DNA of 51,158 nucleotides from Tenacibaculum sp. (GTDB lineage: Bacteria > Bacteroidota > Bacteroidia > Flavobacteriales > Flavobacteriaceae), in assembly GCA_020629275.1 (NCBI GenBank), contig JAHDDQ010000018.1, positions 1-51,158 of the forward strand, read 5' to 3'. Below the pieces are notes generated by a model. That model saw nothing but the letters and a program-made list of their open reading frames with translations. It was not told the origin of the DNA and searched no databases. The translations under genes and the position numbers were made by a program. Each line of letters opens with the position of its first letter. Position 1 is the stretch's first letter. Below are positions 1 through 6,986 of the stretch, one piece after another.

Positions 1-140
1 TACTTCCGACAGGTAGTGATAATCAAAATTTAGGCATCAATAATGATAGTTTATTAATAGGAGGAGGAAGCGGCATCTCACTAGATACCTTATTAAGTCA
101 AGCGTATGCAGCAGATAGAACAGATAGTTTAGCCTTAGCA
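1..140 (+). repeat. In-gene direct repeat, copy 1 (truncated by window edge)
   Basis: This stretch matches 268-407 with roughly ten mismatches; the offset is exactly 267 nt (89 codons), so the reading frame is kept. It encodes the segment from LLPTGSDNQNL to TDSLALA. More copies probably lie upstream of the window. Confidence 0.9.
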
Positions 141-875
141 GGATTAATCAATGCTCATATTGGTTTAGATAATGATACAAGTTCAAGCAACGAACTAATC
201 GATAGCTTGTTTTTAGACAATGGTTACTTAGTAGTAAGCGAATCAGGTTTATTAGTAGATAGTGTTTTACTTCCGACAGGTAGTGATAATCAAAATTTAA
301 GCATCAATAATGATAGTTTATTGATCGGAGGAGGAAGTGGCATCTCCTTAGATACTCTATTGAGTCAAGCTTATGCAGCAGATAGAACAGATAGTTTAGC
401 CTTAGCAAACTCAATCCAATCTCTAGACAGCATAATTAACGCTTTTAGTGATTCTGTAATAACTGATAGCCTGGTGGTAAACGAAGCAGCTTTAATAAAT
501 GGAAACTTACAAGTAGATACAGTTTTTGCTATTGAAGTAGTAACAACTTGCCCTTCAGGTATGTTTGATGCTGGTGATTACTGTGTTGATAGTAATCTAG
601 TAGTAGGACCAAGTAGTCAATATTGGGGAGCGAGTAATAATTGTAGGGATAACTCTAAACGACTGTGTGATGTTTCAGAGCTTATATATGTATGTAGTAT
701 AAGCGGTGGAACAAGTCTAGAAATACCTTCGACAAGTAATTATGAGTGGTCGGCAAACCTTGCCGGAAATAGTGCCTATGCAGTTAAGAAAAATATCAGT
801 GATTGCTTAGCTCCATCTACAGCAAATAGAAATTTTGGTAACACTTTAGATTACCGCTGCTGTAAAACCAAATAA
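1..875 (+). CDS. C-terminal part of a repetitive, Cys-rich surface protein (5' end outside window)
   Basis: The frame is open from the first bases of the window to the TAA at 873-875, so this is the 3' end of a longer gene. Two nearly identical copies of a repeat with an 89-residue period are visible, rich in Asp-Ser-Leu and containing a GGGSG motif. The last ~108 residues (from about nt 549) form a different domain with eight or more cysteines, a KRLCDVSE motif and a terminal YRCC motif. That pattern resembles the C-type-lectin-like/formylglycine-generating-enzyme fold often seen at the ends of bacterial surface proteins (KRLC..E and RCC are typical). I infer an exported stalk-and-head protein: repeats as stalk, Cys-rich domain as head. 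No type IX sorting domain is seen at the C terminus. The exact binding function is unknown. Confidence 0.75.
   Translation, partial: LPTGSDNQNLGINNDSLLIGGGSGISLDTLLSQAYAADRTDSLALAGLINAHIGLDNDTSSSNELIDSLFLDNGYLVVSESGLLVDSVLLPTGSDNQNLSINNDSLLIGGGSGISLDTLLSQAYAADRTDSLALANSIQSLDSIINAFSDSVITDSLVVNEAALINGNLQVDTVFAIEVVTTCPSGMFDAGDYCVDSNLVVGPSSQYWGASNNCRDNSKRLCDVSELIYVCSISGGTSLEIPSTSNYEWSANLAGNSAYAVKKNISDCLAPSTANRNFGNTLDYRCCKTK
268..407 (+). repeat. In-gene direct repeat, copy 2
   Basis: Second copy of the 267-nt-period repeat. Most differences from copy 1 are single-base and several are silent. After nt 407 the sequence diverges from the copy-1 continuation, marking the end of the repeat array. Confidence 0.9.
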
Positions 876-884
876 GGCAGCTTG

Positions 885-1079
885 TTACCAAATAACGTAG
901 CCAAATAACAGGGCGAAAAATAGAATTATACCAATAAGAATACCTGTTGGTGCCTTTTCGTAATATTGATTTAAATACTTTGCATCTTTTTTAAAAGAAA
1001 AGAATATTAGAATTATAAAAGTGATTGCAAAAAAAGCAGAAAAAATAATTCTTCCCGTAGTTAAAAAAGCAATAAGCAT
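885..1079 (-). CDS. Small two-helix membrane protein
   Basis: This is a 64-residue protein with two hydrophobic helices (about residues 8-28 and 45-63) joined by a polar Lys/Tyr-rich loop. I do not recognise a named family. It faces the surface-protein gene tail to tail, with 9 nt between them, and is divergent from tilS. A TAAATTTG box on the minus strand (1109-1116) lies about 30 nt before the ATG, with a TTG 22 nt further upstream, which supports expression. Its length and clean hydrophobic pattern look real, but the function is unknown. Confidence 0.65.
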   Translation of the reverse strand: MLIAFLTTGRIIFSAFFAITFIILIFFSFKKDAKYLNQYYEKAPTGILIGIILFFALLFGYVIW

Positions 1080-1108
1080 AGTATTTAATTTATATGTATA
1101 ACACGAAA

Positions 1109-1116
1109 CAAATTTA
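1109..1116 (-). promoter_or_regulatory. Bacteroidota -7 box (TAAATTTG) for the small membrane protein
   Basis: Perfect match to TAnnTTTG on the minus strand; a TTG at 1139-1141 is 22 nt upstream. Predicted start of transcription is near 1104. Confidence 0.45.
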
Positions 1117-1143
1117 GCTTATTTTAGTTGCTAAAACACAACG

Positions 1144-2475
1144 ATGTTTTCAAAAGAATTTAAGGGTTTCATTAAAATAAATAATCTGTTTTCTGCTACC
1201 GATAAGGTTTTATTGGCAGTTAGTGGTGGAGCTGATTCTATGACGCTTCTACATCTATTTTTAAGATATTATCAAAATAATTTAACATCAGTATTACATT
1301 GTAATTTTAGTTTACGAGGGAGCGAATCTGATTCAGAGGAGGCGTTTCTGGCTGATTTTTGTAAAAAAAATAATATTCAATTTTATGTAAAGCATTTTAG
1401 TACACAATCATTTGCTTCTAAGAATGGTGTTTCTACTCAAATGGCTGCTCGCGATCTTCGTTATACCTGGTTTGAAGAGATGCGATTAAAACTTAATGCT
1501 AATTATATAGCTGTTGGAACACATAAAAATGATGAAGCTGAAACGCTGTTTATTAATTTAATTAGAGGTACAGGTATTAAAGGTCTAAAAAGTATCTTGC
1601 CAAAACGTAATTCAATTATTCGACCTTTGCTATTTGCTCTCAGATCAGATATTGAAAGGTATGCTACCGAGACTAAAATTGAGTATAAACAAGATTCATC
1701 TAACAATGATAATAAGTATTGGAGAAATAAAATTAGAAATGAGATAATACCAAAACTAGAAGAGATTCGTGAGGATGCAGTTTCTAAAATATCAGACTCC
1801 ATGCAAAGAATTAATCAAGTGAATAATTTGTATTCTGATATCCTTTTAGATATAAAAAACAAGTATATAAATGCTTCAGGTAATATTGTAAGGATTGATT
1901 TAGATCTTTTTAAAGAAAAGCATGCTCATTTATATTTACATGATATTTTATCCGATTATAGCTTTAATTCCTCCCAAATAAAACAAATTATAGGTTCAGT
2001 TAATACTGTTGGAGCTCATTTTAAGTCGAGCTCATATGAGTTGGTAGTAGAGCGCTCTTTTTTAGAGGTAAGCGCTTTTACCAATGAATGTGATGAAAAG
2101 AGTTTGTTTCTGAATGAGGGAATTACAGAGCTAGTGATTTCGCCACATTTTACTCTAAAACAATCGGTAATTAATATAAGCTCATTTAGTAAGGAGTTAC
2201 ATAGTCCGAATAGAGCAATTTTAGATAAATCTAAATTGCACTATCCATTAAAAATAAGAAAATGGCAAGCTGGCGATCGTTTTGTTCCATTCGGAATGAA
2301 AGGGTACAGGAAAGTGAGTGATTTTTTAAACGGGTTGAAGCTAACAACACGTGAAAAAAAAGATGTTTATGTTATTTTATCAGAAAAAGAAATAGTTTGG
2401 GTTGTTGGTTTTAGAATAAGTAACAGCTTTAAAGTTGTAGACAATTCAAATGAGATAGTTAAATTATCAATTTAA
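1144..2475 (+). CDS. tilS: tRNA(Ile)-lysidine synthetase TilS
   Basis: TilS adds lysine to C34 of the CAU-anticodon tRNA-Ile in an ATP-dependent reaction, so that it reads AUA codons instead of AUG. The N-terminal PP-loop ATPase motif SGGADS is at residues 27-32, followed by the typical HCNFSLRG and ARDLRY segments of the family. The last ~75 residues match the TilS C-terminal domain (KIRKWQAGDRF, then FLNGLKL). At 443 residues it is full length for Bacteroidota. It is transcribed alone or with the small gene at 2561 (85 nt gap). It is essential in most bacteria and acts in the cytoplasm. Confidence 0.95.
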   Translation: MFSKEFKGFIKINNLFSATDKVLLAVSGGADSMTLLHLFLRYYQNNLTSVLHCNFSLRGSESDSEEAFLADFCKKNNIQFYVKHFSTQSFASKNGVSTQMAARDLRYTWFEEMRLKLNANYIAVGTHKNDEAETLFINLIRGTGIKGLKSILPKRNSIIRPLLFALRSDIERYATETKIEYKQDSSNNDNKYWRNKIRNEIIPKLEEIREDAVSKISDSMQRINQVNNLYSDILLDIKNKYINASGNIVRIDLDLFKEKHAHLYLHDILSDYSFNSSQIKQIIGSVNTVGAHFKSSSYELVVERSFLEVSAFTNECDEKSLFLNEGITELVISPHFTLKQSVINISSFSKELHSPNRAILDKSKLHYPLKIRKWQAGDRFVPFGMKGYRKVSDFLNGLKLTTREKKDVYVILSEKEIVWVVGFRISNSFKVVDNSNEIVKLSI

Positions 2476-2560
2476 ATTATTTTAACAGAATTTTATTCTG
2501 ATTGTTGAAACATTTTGGCCTAGTTCACGTTGTATATGTAGTAATTAAAGGTTAAAAAAT

Positions 2561-2848
2561 ATGACAGGAGCGGCTACATTAATAGAGAAAGAAAGTATAG
2601 GATTGCTTAGTTTTCCTAATTCTGAAATTTTAGAAGATAAACAAGATCAATTATCTCGTCAATTACAGTTAATTAGAGCAATGCAATTAGGCAATAATCA
2701 TAAACGAAAAGTGAAAATTTTCTTTAAGGATAGCCAAGGCACTAAAATGGTTGAGACAACCATATGGTTAGTTAGCGAAGATAATATAGCACTAAAAACG
2801 GGTACTATAATTCCAATTAAAAGAATTAGCAAAATAGAGTTGTATTGA
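2561..2848 (+). CDS. Conserved hypothetical protein, 95 aa
   Basis: I do not recognise a named family. The protein is soluble with no signal peptide. The N-terminal ~45 residues look helical; residues ~48-95 read as a small beta-barrel-like domain with the strands RKVKIFFKD, MVETTIWLVS, NIALKTG and TIIPIKRISKIEL. That pattern would fit a small SH3- or Sm-like fold, which is only a guess. It lies 85 nt downstream of tilS on the same strand and converges with the lipoprotein gene ending at 2851, with only 2 nt between the stop codons. Codon use is like its neighbours. Confidence 0.7.
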   Translation: MTGAATLIEKESIGLLSFPNSEILEDKQDQLSRQLQLIRAMQLGNNHKRKVKIFFKDSQGTKMVETTIWLVSEDNIALKTGTIIPIKRISKIELY

Positions 2849-2850
2849 TT

Positions 2851-3198
2851 TTATCTGAGTTTTTGGTCAAAGCTTACGAATAGTGGCTCGCATTTACCGC
2901 TAGTTATTTCACTTACAGAACCAGTGTAAATAACTCCTTCCTTTACTTTATTACGCTTTAAAAATGCGCTGTCAATTTCTATACTTTTAAGATCCTCTAA
3001 AAATTGAAAGTCTTTATATAGTTTTGTTTTATTAAACTTTAATTTAACGTGAAATAATTCTTTTTCACCTTTTTTGTATGGCAATATGTCAATCACTTCA
3101 GCCTGTACAGTTGTGGTTTTGTAATCACATGACTCATTCGAATTGCTACATGAATAAATAGTGAGAATAAATAAAATTAAAAAAGTATAATATCTCAT
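2851..3198 (-). CDS. Small lipoprotein of unknown function
   Basis: The 115-residue product begins with a lipoprotein signal peptide (hydrophobic residues 5-15, lipobox IYSC with Cys17) and then a short Asn/Ser-rich linker. The mature part has mixed strands and two further cysteines (CDYKTTT near the start, GKCEPLF near the end) that could form a disulphide. It is the last gene of a minus-strand cluster: the TPR lipoprotein gene is 10 nt upstream. I cannot assign a function; export to the periplasm or outer membrane is inferred from the lipobox. Confidence 0.7.
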   Translation of the reverse strand: MRYYTFLILFILTIYSCSNSNESCDYKTTTVQAEVIDILPYKKGEKELFHVKLKFNKTKLYKDFQFLEDLKSIEIDSAFLKRNKVKEGVIYTGSVSEITSGKCEPLFVSFDQKLR

Positions 3199-3208
3199 AA
3201 TTCAATAG

Positions 3209-3739
3209 TTAAATTCCTGAATTTTTTTCTTTAAACATTTGTATTAAATCTTCTTCTGATTTGTTTAAGTTTTGAATAGAAAACTTAGCGTCATCAACAA
3301 AATCATGATTAGGGAATTTCTTTATAAATTCATTATATACATCTGCTGCTTTCCCCTTTAATTTTAAATGTTCGTCATACACAAATGCTACCATAAACAG
3401 GCTAGTTGCATTTTTTTCATAGTTAGGAAATTCTTTGTACACTTTATCAAAAAGGCTAATAGCATTGTCAAATCTTTTAACACCAACCGATAAGTCGGCA
3501 GCATTAAATAAATATTGAGCACTCATTGAGTCTCTTGGGTATGTTTGCGCGTATTCTGTGTATAATGAAATAAGCTCATTGCCTTTATTTATGTCAAATT
3601 TTTGAAGATTCTGACTAATCTCTTTTTCTTTTAAAGCTATACTTTCACGAAATAATTCAATTTTATCAGTCTCTTCTTTTTTAGGGTTTGAGCATGAAAA
3701 TACGGAAATACTGATAATGATAAATAATAATTTTTTCAT
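3209..3739 (-). CDS. Tetratricopeptide-repeat lipoprotein
   Basis: The product has 176 residues. A signal peptide with lipobox VFSC (Cys16) is followed by a charged linker and TPR-like helical repeats, for example SAQYLFNAADLSVGVKRFDNAISLFDKV in two halves, then an ATSLFMVAFVYDEHL unit. The arrangement recalls YbgF/BamD-like periplasmic TPR proteins, where the repeats mediate protein-protein contacts. The ATG overlaps the end of def by 4 nt (ATGA), which indicates translational coupling. Partner and function are unknown; a role in the cell envelope is inferred. Confidence 0.8.
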   Translation of the reverse strand: MKKLLFIIISISVFSCSNPKKEETDKIELFRESIALKEKEISQNLQKFDINKGNELISLYTEYAQTYPRDSMSAQYLFNAADLSVGVKRFDNAISLFDKVYKEFPNYEKNATSLFMVAFVYDEHLKLKGKAADVYNEFIKKFPNHDFVDDAKFSIQNLNKSEEDLIQMFKEKNSGI

Positions 3740-4302
3740 CGTAATGGGAATTTCATTTTATAGTTAATATTAATATTTCCTCTTGAAACAGCACTCAGCT
3801 TTTTCTTAATAAATCTTTTTTTCAACGGGCTTAAATAATCGGTAAATAAAACACCTTCAATATGGTCGTACTCGTGTTGAATTATTCTCGCAATTATTCC
3901 GTCAAACTCTTCAATATGCTCTTTAAAGTTTTCATCTAAATACTTAAGTTTTATGGTTTCTGGTCGGTATACCTGTTCTTTAATTGTTGGTATACTTAAA
4001 CATCCTTCCTCAAAAGCCCACTCATCTCCTTCAGAATACTCTAGTATTTCAGGATTAATAAATGTTTTTCTAAAATCTTTTTCGATTGCATAATCTTCAT
4101 CATCTTTAAAGCTGGTAGCATCCACCAAAAATAAACGAATACCTAGGCCAACTTGTGGTGCAGCTAAACCAACACCTTTGGCTGCATCCATGGTTTCATA
4201 CATGTTACTTATAAGATCTTTTAAATTTGGATAATCTTTATCAATATTAACAGCTTCTTTTGTTAGAACTGATGTTCCGTATGCAACAATTGGTAGTATC
4301 AT
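3736..4302 (-). CDS. def: Peptide deformylase
   Basis: Def removes the formyl group from the N-terminal methionine of new proteins. All three family motifs are present: GVGLAAPQ (residues 43-50), EGCLS with the metal-binding Cys101, and QHEYDH with His143, catalytic Glu144 and His147. Those three side chains hold the catalytic Fe2+ or Zn2+. At 188 residues it has normal length for Bacteroidota. It sits 12 nt downstream of ruvX and overlaps the TPR lipoprotein gene by 4 nt. The def-ruvX pairing is common in this phylum. Confidence 0.96.
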   Translation of the reverse strand: MILPIVAYGTSVLTKEAVNIDKDYPNLKDLISNMYETMDAAKGVGLAAPQVGLGIRLFLVDATSFKDDEDYAIEKDFRKTFINPEILEYSEGDEWAFEEGCLSIPTIKEQVYRPETIKLKYLDENFKEHIEEFDGIIARIIQHEYDHIEGVLFTDYLSPLKKRFIKKKLSAVSRGNININYKMKFPLR

Positions 4303-4314
4303 ACCTAAAATTAC

Positions 4315-4734
4315 TTAAAATTTAGAATTTTGTTCAAGGTATGACTGTAAAATTATTGTTGCACTTATTTTATCAATAAGACTTTTATCTTGTCTTTTCT
4401 TTTTTTTTAGTCCGCTTATTGCAATAGTATTACTCGCTATTTTTGAAGTAAAACGTTCGTCAATTCGCTTAACTGGTAATTTAGGGTAAATGGTATTAAG
4501 CTTTGTAATTACTTTTTCAATATTTTTTACAATGTCGTTATTTGTGCCTTTTAACGTTAATGGAATGCCAATAACTATGGTCTCTATTGTTTCGGTTTGA
4601 GTGTATTTTTCAATAAACTCAAATAATTGATTATTGGGTATAGTTTCTAGTGGTGAAGCAATAATTTTAAGCTTGTCTGTTACTGCTAATCCTATCCTTT
4701 TTAAACCATAATCAATAGCTAATATTCTAGACAT
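4315..4734 (-). CDS. ruvX: Holliday junction resolvase-like / pre-16S rRNA nuclease YqgF (RuvX)
   Basis: The 139-residue RNase H-fold protein matures the 5' end of 16S rRNA in well-studied bacteria. The N-terminal motif AIDYGLKRIGLAVTD carries the first catalytic Asp, DERFTS at about residues 96-101 the central one, and the final DKISATIILQSYL helix supplies the third acidic residue. The start overlaps the end of the ABM-domain gene by 8 nt, so the two are probably translated together. It is followed 12 nt later by def. Confidence 0.93.
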   Translation of the reverse strand: MSRILAIDYGLKRIGLAVTDKLKIIASPLETIPNNQLFEFIEKYTQTETIETIVIGIPLTLKGTNNDIVKNIEKVITKLNTIYPKLPVKRIDERFTSKIASNTIAISGLKKKKRQDKSLIDKISATIILQSYLEQNSKF

Positions 4735-5020
4735 TATTCACCGGCATTAATGACCAAGCTTCTGGCTTAGCAGAAAACATTGGTTTAACATTACTCCATG
4801 TGCCTCTAAAAAAGTCTGAATTGCGATAATTGTTTAGATCATCCTCGCTATTCCATTTACTATGTGTGAAAATTACATTGTCGTTTTTAGAATTTTTAAA
4901 TAGCTTAACGCTTTCACATCCTTCAAAATTTAAAATTGTTTTTTGGGAGGAGTAAAAAGTTTGAATAAACGCCTCAATATTTTCTTTTTGTAAGGTAAGT
5001 TTTACTATTCTAATTATCAT
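4727..5020 (-). CDS. Antibiotic biosynthesis monooxygenase (ABM)-domain protein
   Basis: The 97-residue single-domain protein has the ferredoxin-like alpha/beta ABM pattern: an opening strand IIRIVKLTLQ, a helix after ENIEAFIQTF, then FEGCESVKLFKN, VIFTHSKWNSEDDLNNYRNS and a tail with FRGTWSNVKPMF. Family members are small dimeric oxygenases, heme-degrading enzymes or regulators, so the substrate cannot be read from sequence. The gene overlaps the SAM hydroxide adenosyltransferase gene by 4 nt and ruvX by 8 nt, placing it inside a tightly coupled operon. Confidence 0.82.
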   Translation of the reverse strand: MIIRIVKLTLQKENIEAFIQTFYSSQKTILNFEGCESVKLFKNSKNDNVIFTHSKWNSEDDLNNYRNSDFFRGTWSNVKPMFSAKPEAWSLMPVNNV

Positions 5021-5802
5021 TTGTGAAAAGATACGGTTACTATATCATTAATGTTTAACCCGAGTAATTCGCTTGCATTTCCTATATTAATTGCAATTTC
5101 TAGGAAGTCGCTTGATCCAAATAAAGCAAGTCTTTCACTGGTGGGAACGTCATTATACCTTGAGCTAATTTCGTGAATATCATAACCAGGCACGCGAAAC
5201 GAAATGGTAAAAGGTCTTCCTCTCCTAACTTCCTTGAATAATAATTCTGTAATGTTTGTTACGGCATTCCCAAAATTATCAATGTAAATAACTGTTCCTC
5301 TAATAGATGTTTCGTTTGTTACGGCTCTAAATATTGACCTTTCGTTAATTGAGCTAACATTTTTTCCTAATACTTCAAGCGTGCCTCCTCTTGCAATATG
5401 GCATGCGGCTTTCACAAACACATCTCTGGTTGGTCTTACAAAATCATCTTCTAAAGCAGAAGAGATGTTTAGTTCTATTATTTTTTCAGGAGTTTCATCA
5501 AATAACAATGAAAATACCCCGTTATCTGCTCCTATAAAATATTGTTCTTGATGGTAAATAGCAATGTGAGGCTTATCTTCTGCTTCATCAGGTAATACAC
5601 CTATTATATGAATAGAGTTTTTTGGAAAGTGCCTATATGCGTTTCGTAAAATAAATGCAGCTTGCATAATATTAAACTTTGGTACATCGTGACTTATATC
5701 AACAATGGTAGCATCTGGCTGGTTTTTATAAATAGCACCTTTTATTGAACTTACATTAAAGTCTTTTAGACCCAAATCTGTTGTAAGTGTGATAATTGGC
5801 AT
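5017..5802 (-). CDS. S-adenosyl-L-methionine hydroxide adenosyltransferase (DUF62 family)
   Basis: Members of this family split SAM into adenosine and methionine using a water-derived hydroxide. The N terminus TLTTDLGLKDF carries the conserved Asp, and the ADNGVFSLLF and YIDNFGNAVTNI motifs match the domain boundary and the C-terminal beta-barrel of the family. At 261 residues it is full length. It is the first gene of the minus-strand operon that continues with the ABM protein, ruvX, def and two lipoproteins. It is divergent from hemF with 101 nt between the starts; I see no clear -7 box for it there. Confidence 0.9.
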   Translation of the reverse strand: MPIITLTTDLGLKDFNVSSIKGAIYKNQPDATIVDISHDVPKFNIMQAAFILRNAYRHFPKNSIHIIGVLPDEAEDKPHIAIYHQEQYFIGADNGVFSLLFDETPEKIIELNISSALEDDFVRPTRDVFVKAACHIARGGTLEVLGKNVSSINERSIFRAVTNETSIRGTVIYIDNFGNAVTNITELLFKEVRRGRPFTISFRVPGYDIHEISSRYNDVPTSERLALFGSSDFLEIAINIGNASELLGLNINDIVTVSFHK

Positions 5803-5872
5803 TACTTGAAGATTGTTTTAAAGTTAATTTTTAAGGGAACAGTATTATTAATATGCTCCTAACTACAAATGC

Positions 5873-5880
5873 TATATTTG
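5873..5880 (+). promoter_or_regulatory. Bacteroidota -7 box (TATATTTG) for hemF
   Basis: Perfect TAnnTTTG match 23 nt before the hemF ATG. No clear TTTG at the expected -33 position, so the evidence is the -7 box and location only. Confidence 0.5.
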
Positions 5881-5903
5881 CAAAGTGAAACTAAAATACG
5901 ATA

Positions 5904-6797
5904 ATGGCCGAAAATAGAGATGAGATTACAGAGTTTTTTAAAAATCTTCAAGATAATATTTCAAACGGTATAGCGCAATTAGATGGTAAAGCTGTTTTTG
6001 AGGAGGATATTTGGGAACGTAAAGATGGGGGAGGAGGAAGAACCCGAATCATTCAAAATGGTGATGCTTTTGAAAAAGGAGGGGTTAATTTTTCAGCCGT
6101 ACACGGGGCATTACCTGCTGTAATTAAGAACGCTCTTAAAGTTAATGGAGATGAGTTTTATGCAACTGGGGTTTCTATTGTCATCCACCCAAATAACCCA
6201 TTTGTACCAATTATTCATATGAATGTTAGGTATTTTGAAATTGAAAAAGAAACGTATTGGTTTGGAGGAGGGATAGACTTAACACCTCACTATATTATTG
6301 AAAAGGATGCTCAATTTTTTCACGATAGTCTTAAAAAGGCATGTGATAAAAATGATGTAGCGTACTACCCTGAGTTTAAAAAATGGGCCGATGATTATTT
6401 TTTTATCAAACACCGTAACGAAACAAGAGGTATTGGGGGGATATTTTTTGACAGATTAAATACAAAAGATGGATTTACGAAATCACAGCGCTTTAAGTTT
6501 GTAAAAGATGTAGGTAACTCTTTTTTACCTATTTATACTGAGTTAGTTAATAGAAACCGAGCAACACCGTTTAATGATAATAACAAAGAGTGGCAGTTTG
6601 TAAGACGTGGAAGGTATGTTGAGTTTAATTTAGTTTACGATAAAGGAACAAAGTTTGGCCTTGATACCAACGGCAGAATAGAATCTATACTAATGAGTTT
6701 ACCCAAAACTGCTCAATGGCATTATAATTACCAGGTTAATGAAGGATCAGAAGAGGAATTTACACTCGAAAATTTAAAGAAAGGGAAGGCTTGGTGA
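5904..6797 (+). CDS. hemF: Oxygen-dependent coproporphyrinogen III oxidase
   Basis: HemF converts coproporphyrinogen III to protoporphyrinogen IX with O2, a late step of heme synthesis. The 297-residue protein shows the family segments EKGGVNFSAVHG near residue 52, VRYFEIE, the FGGGIDLTPHY metal and substrate region, the HRNETRGIGGIFFDRL motif, and RRGRYVEFNLVYDKGTKFGL near the C terminus. It has full length and uses ATG at 5904. The neighbour downstream is the phytochrome operon, which consumes heme through BphO; the gap and a separate promoter suggest independent transcription. Use of HemF implies life with oxygen. Confidence 0.96.
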   Translation: MAENRDEITEFFKNLQDNISNGIAQLDGKAVFEEDIWERKDGGGGRTRIIQNGDAFEKGGVNFSAVHGALPAVIKNALKVNGDEFYATGVSIVIHPNNPFVPIIHMNVRYFEIEKETYWFGGGIDLTPHYIIEKDAQFFHDSLKKACDKNDVAYYPEFKKWADDYFFIKHRNETRGIGGIFFDRLNTKDGFTKSQRFKFVKDVGNSFLPIYTELVNRNRATPFNDNNKEWQFVRRGRYVEFNLVYDKGTKFGLDTNGRIESILMSLPKTAQWHYNYQVNEGSEEEFTLENLKKGKAW

Positions 6798-6983
6798 TTA
6801 CCTAGTTAGTTTAATATAGTCTTTTAAAACTTGCTTTAAAAACGCTCTTTTTTTGTTAGGCACTTCTTTATAAATCCAGTTTTTGCATTTATATTCTTTC
6901 CACAATAAAACTGTACTAGGTTTTTTGTGGAAAGGGTACTCATAGTTAACTTTGGTGTTTAAAACAAAATAAATATTTGCCAA
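6798..6983 (-). CDS. Possible small basic protein (doubtful)
   Basis: A minus-strand frame fills the gap between hemF and bphP, with its stop codon directly touching the hemF stop. From a TTG at 6983 it would encode about 61 residues, Lys-rich, with two Trp and the segment VLLWKEYKCKNWIYKEV. A TAGGTTTG box lies at 6996-7003 on the minus strand, but inside bphP and without a -33 element. No family is recognised. It may equally be a chance open frame overlapping the bphP promoter. Confidence 0.3.
   Translation of the reverse strand: MANIYFVLNTKVNYEYPFHKKPSTVLLWKEYKCKNWIYKEVPNKKRAFLKQVLKDYIKLTR
6951..6979 (+). promoter_or_regulatory. Probable promoter of the bphP operon
   Basis: TTTG at 6951-6954 is followed after 17 nt by AATATTTG (6972-6979), one mismatch from TAnnTTTG. 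The bphP ATG at 6987 is only 7 nt beyond, so the transcript would have almost no leader. Confidence 0.5.
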
Positions 6984-6986
6984 TAA

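Noticed and set aside
2486..2500. CAGAAT-TTT-ATTCTG hairpin after tilS as a terminator
   Set aside because: Only a 6-bp A/T-rich stem with a 3-nt loop and no U-tract.
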